Notes: generated from the sequence alone by a model not told the origin. DNA of 44,036 nucleotides from an uncultured Opitutia bacterium (GCA_903859715.1 CAIONS010000032.1:1-44036), one strand, 5' to 3'. Positions 1-8,763 are shown, counted from the first letter of the stretch. A program made the numbers and translations.

Positions 1-145
1 CGAGGATGTAGTGGGCGCAGTTGACCAGCAGACAGCGCAGCTGGCGGTTGCCGGCCTTGGTGATCGGCAGCTGCTTGTCGGTGTTGCCGGACTGGTCACG
101 GCGCGGCACGAGGCCGAGATAGGACCCGACGTCGCGGGTATTCAC
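1..145 (-). pseudogene. IS110-family transposase remnant (3' part runs off the window)
   Basis: The minus strand reads RDVGSYLGLVPRRDQSGNTD and then KQLPITKAGNRQLR, which is the C-terminal transposase_20 (IS116/IS110/IS902) region of IS110-type DEDD recombinases. Reading upstream (to higher coordinates), the frame meets a TGA at about 152-154 and recognisable homology is lost near 145, so the N-terminal catalytic part is missing. What follows the visible segment leftwards lies outside the window. This is a truncated insertion-sequence gene rather than an active one. The family assignment is confident from the motif; whether the left part is intact cannot be judged here. Confidence 0.8.
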
Positions 146-232
146 CTCAACTCAGTTGAGCTTTGCACGGTTGCGGCCATGGGCATGAGTAGGGATGCTA
201 ACCCTCTGTGAATCAATATTCGAGTTGGCTGG

Positions 233-274
233 GTTGAGCTTTAGCCGGGTTGATTTATCCGGCTAAAGCTCAAC
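233..274. repeat. Perfect 16-bp inverted repeat (hairpin) near the IS110 remnant
   Basis: Positions 233-248 (GTTGAGCTTTAGCCGG) are the exact reverse complement of 259-274, with a 10-nt loop. The 10-mer GTTGAGCTTT also occurs at 155-164, beside a near-palindrome at 146-160 (CTCAACTcAGTTGAG). The hairpin lies 59 nt past the stop of the minus-strand aminotransferase. It could act as its terminator, although no clear T-tract follows, or it could be the hairpin target of the adjacent IS110 element. Nothing else is visible in 146-333. Confidence 0.7.
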
Positions 275-333
275 TCGTTTTCCAGCTAAGCCGAGGCGCG
301 GAGGCAGACGTCCGCCTTAGGCTGGCAAACCGA

Positions 334-1422
334 TCACGCCGGGAGCTTGGGCGTTTCTGCGAGCGCGGAGTCGAGGGCGGCGAGCAGCGTGGCGATGGTG
401 GCGTCGGTTTCGTCGCCCATGTTCGAGATGCGGAAGGCTTTTCCCTTCAACTTGCCGTAGCCGCCGTCGATCACGAGGTGGTGCTTGGCCTTGAGGATCT
501 TGTTCAGCGCGCTCAGATCGTAGCCGAGATTGTTGTTGAAGCAATTCAGCGTCACTGAGCCGTAGCCTTCCTTCGGGAAGAGCGTGAAGCCTTTCGCGAG
601 GGCCCAGTCGCGGACGGTCTTGTTCAGCCGGGCATGGCGGGCGTAGCGGGCCTCGATGCCCTCGGCGCGAATGTCCTCAACCTTCGACTGCAGCGCGTAG
701 ATCAGCGGGATGACCGGTGTGCTGGGCGTCATGCCGTTCTCGTGGTTCTTCTGGAACTCGATGAAATCGAAATAGTACCCGCGGTCCTTCGTGGCAGCGG
801 CGCGTTCGAGGGCGCGCTTCGAGACGGAGAAAATCGCCAGACCGGGCGGCAGGGCGAGGGCCTTCTGCGAGCCGGTGATCATGACATCGATGCCGAGTTC
901 GTCCTTCTTGATCGGCAGGGCGCTGAAGGAGCTGATCGTGTCGATGATGCTGATGACGTCGGGGAACTCGCGGATGACCGCCATGAGCGCGGGCAGGTCG
1001 CTCATGCAGCCGCAGGACGTCTCGTTGTGGATGAGGGTGAGGGCGTCGTACTGGCCGGTCGCGAGTTCACGGCGGAGCGCGGCGGGATCGATGGGCTGGC
1101 CCCAGGCGACCTGGAGTGCACTCGCGGCCTTGCCGCAGCGCTGGGCGACGTCGAGCCACTTGTCGGAGAACGCGCCGTTCATGCAGCAGAGCACCTTCTT
1201 TTGAACGACGTTGCGGAGAGAGCTCTCCATCACGCCCCACGCGCTGCTGGTCGAGAGGAAGACGGGATCCTTCGTGAAGAAGAGCGCCTGCAGGTCGGGC
1301 TGCATCGACTGGTAGAGCGCGACGAAGTCCGGGCTGCGATGCCCGATCATGGGCTGCGTCATGGCGCGGAGGGTTTTCTCCGAGACGGCGATGGGACCGG
1401 GAATGAAAAGTTTGTAGCTCAT
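334..1422 (-). CDS. Class V PLP aminotransferase (serine-pyruvate / alanine-glyoxylate aminotransferase family)
   Basis: This 362-aa cytoplasmic enzyme has fold-type I aminotransferase features. The N-terminus [18 protein letters not shown] is typical of the AGAT/phosphoserine-aminotransferase-like branch. An SSFSALP segment precedes the PLP-binding lysine, about K187, in [12 protein letters not shown]. The likely reaction is transfer of an amino group between serine or alanine and glyoxylate or pyruvate, or phosphohydroxypyruvate; the substrate cannot be fixed from sequence. The ATG at 1422 was chosen because the homology starts there. The same frame stays open upstream across lpxK, but that part is antisense. 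It is divergent from lpxK with 66 nt between start codons. The stop is TGA. Confidence 0.9.
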   Translation of the reverse strand: MSYKLFIPGPIAVSEKTLRAMTQPMIGHRSPDFVALYQSMQPDLQALFFTKDPVFLSTSSAWGVMESSLRNVVQKKVLCCMNGAFSDKWLDVAQRCGKAASALQVAWGQPIDPAALRRELATGQYDALTLIHNETSCGCMSDLPALMAVIREFPDVISIIDTISSFSALPIKKDELGIDVMITGSQKALALPPGLAIFSVSKRALERAAATKDRGYYFDFIEFQKNHENGMTPSTPVIPLIYALQSKVEDIRAEGIEARYARHARLNKTVRDWALAKGFTLFPKEGYGSVTLNCFNNNLGYDLSALNKILKAKHHLVIDGGYGKLKGKAFRISNMGDETDATIATLLAALDSALAETPKLPA

Positions 1423-1488
1423 GGCGAAGGCGAGGGGTCGAAAACAGTTTGCGCGGCGGGCGGCGTCAACCTTCATTCCCGTCAACGC

Positions 1489-2703
1489 ATGTCGCAATCC
1501 TGGCTGCAGAAGAAACTCAACGCCCTCGAGCTCTACACGATTGACGTGATCCTGGGGCGGCGCGCGGGCACGGGCGCGGCGATTTACGGCGCTTTCCTGC
1601 AGGTGCTGTCGTGGCTGTTCAGCATCGTGGCGCAGACGCGGCTGTGGCTCTACCAGCACCGGATCCTGCACGACCAGCCGCTCGGCTGTCTCGTGGTGGT
1701 GGTCGGCAACCTGACAGTGGGCGGCACAGGCAAGACGCCGGTGGTGGAAAAATTTGCCCGCGCGCTCCGCGACCGCGGGCGCAAGGTCGCGATCCTCAGC
1801 CGCGGCTACAAGAGCAAGGCGCCGCCCTTTTGGAAAAAATGGTGGTTCGCCCTGACCCACACTCAGGAACCGCCGCCGCGCATCGTGAGCGACGGCGAGC
1901 GGGTGCTGCTCGATAGCGAGGAGGCGGGCGACGAGCCGTACATGCTCGCGCGCAATCTGCCCGGCGTGATCGTGCTGGTGGACAAGAACCGCGTGAAAGC
2001 CGGGGCCTATGCGATCAAGCGGTTTGGCTGCGACACACTCGTGCTCGACGACGGTTTCCAGTACCTGCCGCTGAAGGGCCGGCTCAACCTGCTGCTGGTG
2101 GACAAGACCAACCCCTTTGGCAACGGCCACCTGCTGCCGCGCGGCATCCTGCGCGAACCGATCAAGCACCTGAAGCGGGCGAGCTATATTTTTCTCACGA
2201 AGTCGAACGGACAGCGCGATCCGGAGCTCGAGGCGCTCATCACGAAGTACAATCCGACGGCGGATATCATCGAGTGCGCGCACCGGCCGCAGTACCTGCA
2301 GCGCTTCGGGTTTGCGCCGGAATCGCCGGGCGCGCGGGAGCCGCTGTCGTTTCTGAAGGGGCGCCGGGTTGCGGCCTTCAGCGGCATCGCGACGCCAGAG
2401 AGTTTCGAGAAATTTCTGCGCGACTTGGGCGCGCTGCTGGTGGCGCGCGAACGCTATCTCGATCACTACCGCTATACGGACGAGGATGTGGATGGGCTGT
2501 TTGAACTGGCCCGGCGCGAAGGAGCGGACTGTCTCGTGACCACGGAAAAGGATGCCGTCCGCCTGCCGGAGAACCGGGTGTTTCCGCTGCCGCTGTTTTA
2601 CCTGCGGCTGGAGATCGACATCATCCACGGCGCGGCGGATTTCGACGAGGCGGTGGGGCGGATTTGTTTTCCGCAGAGTGGAGCGCGGGCGGGCACGCTT
2701 TGA
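1489..2703 (+). CDS. lpxK: Tetraacyldisaccharide 4'-kinase (lipid A biosynthesis)
   Basis: LpxK phosphorylates the 4' position of the lipid A disaccharide-1-phosphate at the inner face of the cytoplasmic membrane. The 404-aa product has an N-terminal amphipathic or membrane-associated segment (about residues 28-58) and the Walker A motif GGTGKTP (about 78-84). SRGYKSK and [11 protein letters not shown] follow, the latter a family hallmark, and the C-terminus contains [10 protein letters not shown]. Family members are usually 310-350 aa, so the N-terminal part is somewhat long; the upstream ATG at 1489 is used because residues 1-60 still resemble the family membrane anchor. Its presence implies a lipid A-containing outer membrane. 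It is divergent from the aminotransferase gene and is followed by repeat DNA. Confidence 0.95.
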   Translation: MSQSWLQKKLNALELYTIDVILGRRAGTGAAIYGAFLQVLSWLFSIVAQTRLWLYQHRILHDQPLGCLVVVVGNLTVGGTGKTPVVEKFARALRDRGRKVAILSRGYKSKAPPFWKKWWFALTHTQEPPPRIVSDGERVLLDSEEAGDEPYMLARNLPGVIVLVDKNRVKAGAYAIKRFGCDTLVLDDGFQYLPLKGRLNLLLVDKTNPFGNGHLLPRGILREPIKHLKRASYIFLTKSNGQRDPELEALITKYNPTADIIECAHRPQYLQRFGFAPESPGAREPLSFLKGRRVAAFSGIATPESFEKFLRDLGALLVARERYLDHYRYTDEDVDGLFELARREGADCLVTTEKDAVRLPENRVFPLPLFYLRLEIDIIHGAADFDEAVGRICFPQSGARAGTL

Positions 2704-2713
2704 ATTTCGGATG

Positions 2714-3027
2714 GCGGATACCGGAAACCGGATAGGCGGAGGCTCGGAGGGCCGGGGAATCTTTTAGCTCTTCTTTCTATGACCGTCATCCTGAGCGAAG
2801 CCGAAGGATCGCTGTGAACCTTCAGGCGGATTCTGCGGTTGATTCGGACATTTTCGCATCGTTGCGGGAGTGTCTGTGCTGGAGCTCAGGCGGACGGGAG
2901 CAATCACAGAGATCTTTCGGCTTCGCTCAGGATGACGGGGTAGGGGATCGGGACTTTGTGATCATGGTGGATTTGAATGAACTGCCACAGCTCGATCCGT
3001 CCGAACTATCCGGTTTTCGGTATCCGC
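2714..3027. repeat. Outer inverted-repeat pair nested around repeat element A1
   Basis: Positions 2714-2735 (GCGGATACCGGAAACCGGATAG) and 3006-3027 are reverse complements at 21 of 22 positions. They enclose the 156-nt element at 2783-2938. The whole 2704-3085 gap between lpxK and the M29 peptidase gene is therefore nested palindromic repeat sequence. The open frame at 2814-3077 inside it shows no protein family and is not called. Confidence 0.7.
2783..2938 (+). repeat. Dispersed palindrome-bounded element, family A, copy 1
   Basis: Arm 2783-2810 carries CCTGAGCGAAGCCGAAGGAT. It is matched by its reverse complement at 2911-2938 with one mismatch in 28. The centre is exactly 100 nt. An inverted, diverged second copy lies at 5376-5523. 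Aligned by eye without gaps, the two 100-nt centres agree at roughly two thirds of positions, including the shared blocks TTCGGACA and CGGGAGTGTC. Similar arm sequences are known as widely dispersed bacterial intergenic repeats. The shared centre shows that the arms and centre form one unit. Confidence 0.8.
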
Positions 3028-3085
3028 AATCCGCAATCAAACGCCGGGCTTGCGCGCGGCGTGCGGTCTCGGGTTAGCTCAGGGC

Positions 3086-4207
3086 ATGATTATCGATCCC
3101 CGCATCACGAAACTGGCTGAAGGACTCACTGGGTTTTCCACCGACCTGAAGAAAGGCGAACGCGTCCTGATCGACGCGTTTGACGTCCCGGAGTCCATTG
3201 TCATCGCACTCATCCGCGCGGCCCGGAAGCTCGGCGCTCATCCCTACGTGCAGATTCACCGGGCCCGGGTGACGCGGGAGCTTTCGATCGGGGCCGAGGA
3301 GGCCCAGTTCGCGCCGCATGCCGAGGTCGAACTGGCCCGGATGCAGAAGATGGACGCCTACATCGCGCTCCGTGGTTCCGATAATATCTTCGAGGGCTCG
3401 GACATCCCGGCGGAGCGCGTGCAGCTGGTGAGCCGGCTGATGAAACCGGTGATTGACCATCGGGTCGGCAAGACGAAATGGGTGGTCCTGCGCTGGCCGA
3501 CGTCGGCGATGGCGCAGCAGGCGGGCATGAGCACGGAGGCGTTCGAGGAATTTTACCTGAAGGTCTGCACGCTGGACTATCGCCGGCTCACGCCGGGCAT
3601 GGCGGCGCTCAAGAAGCTGATGGATGCCACGGACCGCGTGCACCTCAAGGGTCCGGGCACGGACCTGCGGTTCTCGATCAAAGGGATTGGCTCCCAACCG
3701 TGCGGCGGGCTTCGCAACATTCCCGATGGTGAGGTTTTCTCCTGCCCGGTGAAGGACAGTGTCGAGGGCGTGGTGCAGTACAATGCGCCGACCGTTTATC
3801 TCGGCTCTTCGTTCGACAACATCCGCCTCGTGTTCAAGCAGGGCCGGATCGTCGAGGCGACCTCGAGCAACACGAAGCGCCTGAATGAAATTCTCAACAG
3901 CGATGCGGGGGCGCGCTACATCGGCGAGTTCGCGATCGGGTTCAATCCGTACATCCTCGAGCCGATGCGCGACATTCTGTTCGACGAGAAGATCGCGGGC
4001 TCCTTCCACTTCACGCCCGGCCAGGCCTATGAGGGCGTGGGCAACGGCAACAAATCGCAGGTCCACTGGGACATGGTGTGCATCCAGCGCCCGGAATACG
4101 GCGGCGGCGAAATCTGGTTCGACGGGAAGCTCATCCGGAAGGACGGGCTCTTTGTGCCGAAGTCGCTGCACAAACTGAACCCGGAGTATCTGCTGGCGGC
4201 CGGGTGA
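3086..4207 (+). CDS. Aminopeptidase, peptidase family M29 (AmpS/AmpT-like)
   Basis: The 373-aa protein is a predicted cytoplasmic dinuclear-metal exopeptidase releasing N-terminal amino acids from peptides. The N-terminus ([19 protein letters not shown]) is the family signature. In the C-terminal half, candidate metal ligands appear in order: the glutamate in GEFAIGFNP, the histidine in GSFHFTPG, and HWDM after [12 protein letters not shown]. The ATG at 3086 is used because family homology begins within a few residues of it. Its length is slightly below the roughly 400 aa typical of the family. It stands alone between two repeat-filled gaps. Confidence 0.92.
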   Translation: MIIDPRITKLAEGLTGFSTDLKKGERVLIDAFDVPESIVIALIRAARKLGAHPYVQIHRARVTRELSIGAEEAQFAPHAEVELARMQKMDAYIALRGSDNIFEGSDIPAERVQLVSRLMKPVIDHRVGKTKWVVLRWPTSAMAQQAGMSTEAFEEFYLKVCTLDYRRLTPGMAALKKLMDATDRVHLKGPGTDLRFSIKGIGSQPCGGLRNIPDGEVFSCPVKDSVEGVVQYNAPTVYLGSSFDNIRLVFKQGRIVEATSSNTKRLNEILNSDAGARYIGEFAIGFNPYILEPMRDILFDEKIAGSFHFTPGQAYEGVGNGNKSQVHWDMVCIQRPEYGGGEIWFDGKLIRKDGLFVPKSLHKLNPEYLLAAG

Positions 4208-4209
4208 AC

Positions 4210-4352
4210 CACGAATGGACACGAAGGGACACGAATTTTCGGGCGCCGAAGGGTTGGCCGCAAAGAGGCGCAAAAAAGCGCAAAGCAGAGTTGATCGGAA
4301 TTGAGGCCAATAATTCCCGGTTCGGATTAGTGTGAATTCGTGTTCATTCGTG
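4210..4352. repeat. Dispersed inverted-repeat element, family B, copy 1
   Basis: The arm CACGAATGGACACGAA at 4210-4225 is matched by an inverted copy within 4334-4352 (15 of 16). The centre contains TTGGCCGCAAAGAGGCGCAA at 4254-4273, which recurs inverted at 13946-13967. The element fills nearly the whole gap between the M29 peptidase stop and the adenosine deaminase start, ending 7 nt before the ATG. Any promoter or ribosome-binding site for the deaminase must lie inside it. Confidence 0.7.
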
Positions 4353-4359
4353 ATTAAAA

Positions 4360-5343
4360 ATGCCTTTAGCGATTCGTGATTTTATCCAGGCCCTGCCGAA
4401 GACAGAGACTCATCTCCATGTCGAGGGGGCGTTGCCGTATGAGCTGCTGAGAGCTTGGGATCCGGCGCGCTACGAGGCGAATCCGCCGTTTCGGCGTGCG
4501 GAGTATCGGTACGAGACGTTTCCCGACTTCGAGCGGATCCTCCTCGATAACGCGCTACCTTGGTTCACCACGGCCGAGCGCTATTACGAGGCGACCAAGG
4601 TCATGTTCGCAAAGCAGGTGGCGCAGAACATCCGTTACGTGGAGACGAGCTTCCACCTGCCGGTCACGAAATTCATCCACGTGCCCGGGCCGGAGATCAT
4701 CGCCGCGATCCGCGCCGCCGTGCCGTCGGGCCTCGAGGTGCGGATCTTTGCCGGGATGCTGCGCAGCGACATCGCGGGCGATCTGCGGCCGACCATTGAC
4801 CAGCTGCACACGTGGAAGGATCTCGCGGGCGTGGATCTGCACGGCTTCGAGCAGATGCCCACCGAGCGAGATACGGCGGTGGTCTGGGCGCGGTTGCGAG
4901 AGGCCGGAAAGGTTACCAAGTGCCATGCGGGCGAATTCGATGGACCGGCCCGCGTGCGCGAAGCGATTGAGCAGCTCGGGGTCACGCGCATCCAGCATGG
5001 CGTTCGCTCCATCGAGGATCCGGCGGTGGTGCGGCTCGCGGCAGAGCGCGGCGTGACCTTTGACGTCTGCCCGATCAGCAATGTGCGGCTCAAGGTGGTC
5101 GGCTCCATTGCCGAACATCCCATCCGCCGGCTGATGCAGGCCGGGATCCGCTGCACGGTAAGCACGGACGATCCCCTGTGCTTCGCGAACGCCCTGAATG
5201 ACGAATATACCGCGCTGGCCGGCGAATTGAATTTCACCCGCGCCGAGCTGGCCCAGGTCGCGCGCAACGGCTGGGAAGTGGCATCCGTGGCGCCCGCGCT
5301 GAAGCAGGTGGCCCTCGCGGAAATTGCGCGTGCCCTAATTTAG
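4360..5343 (+). CDS. add: Adenosine deaminase family protein
   Basis: The 327-aa protein is a metal-dependent amidohydrolase that deaminates adenosine to inosine, or adenine to hypoxanthine, in purine salvage. The motifs run in the expected order: the zinc ligands HLH in THLHVEGA (about H18, H20), CHAGEFDG (H189, catalytic E), the IQHGVRS histidine, and STDDP (about 268-272). The motifs do not decide between the adenosine and adenine deaminase subgroups, so the symbol is provisional. The start at 4360 is the first ATG and places the HLH motif at the usual distance. It ends in TAG; element A2 begins about 30 nt later. Confidence 0.88.
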   Translation: MPLAIRDFIQALPKTETHLHVEGALPYELLRAWDPARYEANPPFRRAEYRYETFPDFERILLDNALPWFTTAERYYEATKVMFAKQVAQNIRYVETSFHLPVTKFIHVPGPEIIAAIRAAVPSGLEVRIFAGMLRSDIAGDLRPTIDQLHTWKDLAGVDLHGFEQMPTERDTAVVWARLREAGKVTKCHAGEFDGPARVREAIEQLGVTRIQHGVRSIEDPAVVRLAAERGVTFDVCPISNVRLKVVGSIAEHPIRRLMQAGIRCTVSTDDPLCFANALNDEYTALAGELNFTRAELAQVARNGWEVASVAPALKQVALAEIARALI

Positions 5344-5375
5344 GCGTCATCCCTTCGGTAAACTCAGGGCAGGCT

Positions 5376-5523
5376 CTGAGCGAAGCCGAAGGATCTCTGT
5401 TGTTATTTCCATCGGTCCGCTTTCAGCCACCGACACTCCCGAAACACTGCTTAAGTGTCCGAACCAAGCGCGGAATCATCGGGGAAGATTACAGCGATCC
5501 TTCGGCTTCGCTCAGGATGACGG
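5376..5523 (-). repeat. Dispersed palindrome-bounded element, family A, copy 2 (inverted)
   Basis: Positions 5376-5395 (CTGAGCGAAGCCGAAGGATC) and 5496-5515 are perfect reverse complements separated by exactly 100 nt. The right arm continues to 5523 as GATGACGG. The matching outer 8 nt of the left arm sit displaced at 5345-5352, separated by a 23-nt insertion resembling another half-arm. The reverse complement of the centre aligns with the centre of copy 1 at 2811-2910. The rest of the 5344-5614 gap shows no gene. Confidence 0.8.
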
Positions 5524-5614
5524 ATAAGAAGGAATGCTAGGTTGTGACTGTAAGTCGAAATCGCCGAGCTGGCCAAGCGGTGAAGGGCTCAGTAGGGGTG
5601 TTGGCATCGTGAGC

Positions 5615-6640
5615 ATGCTTTATACTCTTCCCGACGGCATCCGCCAGTTGCGCGCCGACAAGGCCCTGGCCCTGTCGCATCCCGAGCACAGCCGGGTGGC
5701 GTTCCATCGTGCGTTTGATGCGGGGCTGGTCCTGCTGCGCGGCAAGGCGATCAGCCGGGATGCGTCGGTGACGGGCGGCGATACGCTGGAGTTTTCCTTC
5801 CCTGACACGAAGCCGGCCGAGCTGAAGGCGGTGGACATTCCGCTCGAGGTGATTTTCGAGGACAAGCACCTGCTCGCGGTGAACAAGACGTCCGGCATGA
5901 TCGTGCATCCGGGCGCGGGCACCGGCGAGGACACGCTGGTCCATGCGCTGCTGGCGCACTGTGCGGGCAGCCTGAGCGGGATCGGGGGCGTCGAGCGGCC
6001 CGGCATCGTGCACCGGCTGGATCGCGAGACGTCGGGCATCATTCTGGTCGCGAAAAGCGACGCCGCGCATCGCGGCTTGTCGGAGCAATTTTCCGAGCGG
6101 GCGCTACAGAAGGAATACCTGGCGCTGGTGGCGGGCGCACCGGCGCTGATGAGCGGCTCGATCCGGAAGGCCATCGGGCGCAACACGACCCACCGGCACA
6201 AGATGGCCGTCGTCGAGGCGGAGGAAGGCGGGAAGGATGCCCACACCGACTGGGAAATCGTCGAGCGCTTTGGCCAGATCGCGACGCTCATCCGCTGCAC
6301 GATTCACACGGGGCGCACGCATCAGATCCGGGTGCATATGAAATCGCTCGGGCACATCGTGATGGGCGATGCAGTTTACGGCTGGAAGCCCGACACGCGC
6401 CTGAAGCACCAGCCGGAGCGGGTCATGCTGCATGCGGAGCATCTCATTTTTCAGCATCCGGTCACGGGCAAGACGCTCGACCTGCGGGCGCCGATGCCGG
6501 CGGACATGGAAGCGATGCTGGCGCAGTTGCGGAAACTGACGGTGGCGTCGGCGAAAGCGCGGCGGCTGAAGGAAACGCCCGTGAAGCCACGGAAGAAGCC
6601 GGCGCCGCCGGCGTTTCATCCGCATGAGTCGCGGAAGTGA
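5615..6640 (+). CDS. RluA/RluD-family RNA pseudouridine synthase
   Basis: The 341-aa enzyme converts uridine to pseudouridine in rRNA, most likely 23S as in RluD. An N-terminal S4 RNA-binding domain spans about residues 5-65. The catalytic domain follows, with HRLDRETSG (about 133-141, catalytic Asp about 136) and the HTGRTHQIRVHM motif. The C-terminus ends in a Lys/Pro-rich tail. The ATG at 5615 is preferred over an in-frame ATG at 5534, because the extra 27 residues have no family counterpart and lie beside repeat A2. GTG at 5609 is also possible. It is convergent with ppx. Confidence 0.92.
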   Translation: MLYTLPDGIRQLRADKALALSHPEHSRVAFHRAFDAGLVLLRGKAISRDASVTGGDTLEFSFPDTKPAELKAVDIPLEVIFEDKHLLAVNKTSGMIVHPGAGTGEDTLVHALLAHCAGSLSGIGGVERPGIVHRLDRETSGIILVAKSDAAHRGLSEQFSERALQKEYLALVAGAPALMSGSIRKAIGRNTTHRHKMAVVEAEEGGKDAHTDWEIVERFGQIATLIRCTIHTGRTHQIRVHMKSLGHIVMGDAVYGWKPDTRLKHQPERVMLHAEHLIFQHPVTGKTLDLRAPMPADMEAMLAQLRKLTVASAKARRLKETPVKPRKKPAPPAFHPHESRK

Positions 6641-6655
6641 GGGAGAGAACCACCG

Positions 6656-6682
6656 GACGGCTCATCCGGAGGATTCGCCCTA
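6656..6682. repeat. Partial family D repeat supplying the ppx stop codon
   Basis: The 25 nt at 6656-6680 (GACGGCTCATCCGGAGGATT followed by CGCCC) occur identically at 36866-36890 inside a complete family D element. The following TAC completes the TAGGG edge of the repeat when read on the minus strand. That TAG (6680-6682 reversed) is the stop codon of ppx/gppA. The 39-nt gap to the RluD-type gene is otherwise featureless. Confidence 0.75.
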
Positions 6683-7633
6683 CAGTGTTTCCAGTGCCTC
6701 GGCGGCGAGGCCGTAGCGGAGGTTGTAGAGTGAGTGACGGTAGGCGGTGAATCCGCCGGTTTCGGCCACGGTGATCAGCGTCGTCAGGGCGGCGGGCATC
6801 ACATCGGCGCGGGCGGGCGGCAGGCCGGCGATTGATCGGCGTTCGGCGAGCGGCAGCGGTCCCAGCCAGGCCAAGAGCTCATGGAGCTGCGCGAGGGTTA
6901 CTTGTGGTTCGCTGGCTTCCAAGGTCAGGCCGCTGCGCGCGGCGAGGATGGCACGCGCGACGGTGACCGTGCCGCCGGTGCCAATGGCGGCAGTACCCGG
7001 CGGCAAAGCGAAACCGAAGTTGGATTGGGCGAGAAGATCCTGGGTGTGCTGACGGATCGCGCGCTGCGCCTCGCTGGAAAAGGGGGCCGTGGGATCGGTG
7101 ACAAATTTCTCCGTGAGCCGCACGCAGCCCAGTTGGAGGCTGACCGCCTGCTGGATTTTGCGATCGCGAAAGGCGAGGCACTCAAGGCTGCCGCCGCCGA
7201 GGTCGAACATGTAGAAATCGCGCAGTTCCGCCAGGGCAGGGTCACAGGTCAGCCCGCGGCCGATGAGATTGGCTTCTTCGTCACCGCTGAGAATCCGGAT
7301 GGCGTGGCCGGTCGCGCGGCTCACCCGGTCGCGGAATTCAGTGCCATTCTGCGCATCGCGCACGGCGCTGGTGGCCACGAGTACCGTGGCTGCAGGGGAA
7401 AAGGGCGCGGCTTCCGCGAGCAGCGCGCGAATGGCGTCGAGGCCGGCGGCCATGCCGGGTTCGCTGAGGCGCGGCACGGCCTGGCTGATTCCGGCGCTGA
7501 TCCGGGCATCGAGGGTGCGGGTCTTGAGGATGGTGAGCCCCCCGGTGGGCGCACGCGCAGCGACAAGCACCTTGATCGAGTTGCTCCCGATATCGATGAC
7601 TGCGACCGCTGGCTGGGAGATGGACGGGTTCAT
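6680..7633 (-). CDS. Ppx/GppA phosphatase family protein
   Basis: The 317-aa member of the actin-like ATPase superfamily would hydrolyse polyphosphate or pppGpp. It has DIGSNSIKVLVA near the N-terminus, DLGGGSLECL in the middle and IGTGGTVTVARAI later, which are the phosphate-binding segments of the family. It has only the two-lobe catalytic core and lacks the C-terminal HD-like extension of enzymes of about 500 aa, as in short exopolyphosphatases. Its ATG overlaps the stop of the upstream acyltransferase gene (ATGA, 7630-7633), implying translational coupling. Its TAG stop lies in repeat DNA. Confidence 0.88.
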   Translation of the reverse strand: MNPSISQPAVAVIDIGSNSIKVLVAARAPTGGLTILKTRTLDARISAGISQAVPRLSEPGMAAGLDAIRALLAEAAPFSPAATVLVATSAVRDAQNGTEFRDRVSRATGHAIRILSGDEEANLIGRGLTCDPALAELRDFYMFDLGGGSLECLAFRDRKIQQAVSLQLGCVRLTEKFVTDPTAPFSSEAQRAIRQHTQDLLAQSNFGFALPPGTAAIGTGGTVTVARAILAARSGLTLEASEPQVTLAQLHELLAWLGPLPLAERRSIAGLPPARADVMPAALTTLITVAETGGFTAYRHSLYNLRYGLAAEALETL

Positions 7634-8763
7634 TCGTAGGAAACGCGGTGACCGAGTTTGAGAAGCGGACCCTCGAACCAGCGCCATGAAATTCCCGCGG
7701 CGGCAAGCGTTATGAAGAAGGCGAGGACCGTCACTGCGCCAGCCTGCCAACTCACGTGCAACGGCGGCAAATTAAAGCAGAGCCAGTGCAACACATACCA
7801 GATCGGGGTGTGGAAAAGGTAGATGAAGTAGGACGTGATACCGACTGCTGCCAGCGGCCGCCATGTGAGCATTTCTGTGGCCTTGGCGCTGGGGAACAGG
7901 ATCACGCCAAGCACGGCCGCGGCGAACCAGGCCGACAGCAGGCTGTAGCCCCAGCTGAGCATGGGCGGCGAATCGGCTCCTGAGTGCTGCAACGTGAGCA
8001 CGACGAAGACAATCGCACCGCCTGCGACCGCCGCGGTCAGCCATCGGCCGTGGCGCTGAATCGCAGACTTCATCGCCGCATCGCGGACCAGGCATGCGCA
8101 GAGCACGCCCCACATGAGTCCATCGGCCCGCGTCAGCAGCAGGAACATCGCGGCGAATGCGTTGTGGGCGTTGTACAGTGCGTTTAGCCGGAGCAACGGG
8201 GATAGCAGGATAACGATCACGCAGGACACCATGACCTGGCGCAGGGAAAGGCCGCGGATGATGAAGGGCATCACGAGGTAGAATTGCTCCTCGACGGCGA
8301 GCGACCAGGTGGCGCCAAGCCAATAGGGTCCGATGTCCCGCATCCACGTCATGGCGATATTCTGCACGAAGACAAAATAGCTCCACGTCGGCACGGCGCT
8401 GACAAAATAGGCGCCATGGTTGGTGGTGCTGAGGCCGGGAATTTGCCGGCCGATCAGGAAGGAGGCCAGCAGCAGCAGATAGAGCGGGATGATCCGGTAA
8501 AACCGGCGGGCATAGAAGGCGGGCAGCAACCGCGGCGAAGCGTGGTGATCCAGCAGTGCGCCCCCGATCAGGAATCCGGACAGGACAAAGAAGAGGTCGA
8601 CGCCGGTATAACCCAGGCCTGCCGCGCCCCGGAGGAAATCGTTGATGGCCGAACCTTCGGGTGTCGGTACGCTCGCGTAGTAGTGGCAGCCGACCACGAG
8701 GAGGATCGCGATCCCGCGCAGCCCATCGAGGGCAGCAATGCGGGAGGGCACCAGCAGGCTCAT
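7630..8763 (-). CDS. Acyltransferase 3 family membrane protein (OafA/NodX-like)
   Basis: The 377-aa polytopic inner-membrane protein starts with the family hallmark RIAALDGLRGIAILLVVGCH (about residues 8-27), whose His is the presumed catalytic residue. RRFYRIIPLYLLLL and about ten hydrophobic segments follow. Members O-acetylate or O-acylate surface polysaccharides or other envelope molecules; the acceptor cannot be deduced. It overlaps rsmI upstream and ppx downstream by 4 nt each (ATGA at 8760-8763 and 7630-7633), so the three genes form one coupled operon. Confidence 0.9.
   Translation of the reverse strand: MSLLVPSRIAALDGLRGIAILLVVGCHYYASVPTPEGSAINDFLRGAAGLGYTGVDLFFVLSGFLIGGALLDHHASPRLLPAFYARRFYRIIPLYLLLLASFLIGRQIPGLSTTNHGAYFVSAVPTWSYFVFVQNIAMTWMRDIGPYWLGATWSLAVEEQFYLVMPFIIRGLSLRQVMVSCVIVILLSPLLRLNALYNAHNAFAAMFLLLTRADGLMWGVLCACLVRDAAMKSAIQRHGRWLTAAVAGGAIVFVVLTLQHSGADSPPMLSWGYSLLSAWFAAAVLGVILFPSAKATEMLTWRPLAAVGITSYFIYLFHTPIWYVLHWLCFNLPPLHVSWQAGAVTVLAFFITLAAAGISWRWFEGPLLKLGHRVSYE

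Noticed and set aside
334-2628. A single minus-strand frame of 764 codons covering the aminotransferase and running across lpxK
   Set aside because: Only the part below 1422 has aminotransferase homology. The rest is Arg/Pro-rich antisense sequence of lpxK, common in high-GC DNA.
2814-3077. 87-codon plus-strand frame between lpxK and the M29 peptidase gene
   Set aside because: It lies entirely in nested inverted repeats and shows no family.
5563-5611. tRNA-like stretch (TGGCCAAGCGGTGAAGGGC resembles a D-arm)
   Set aside because: No anticodon stem or T-arm (no GGTTCGANNCC block) can be formed downstream, so it is not a tRNA gene; at most a chance match or old remnant.
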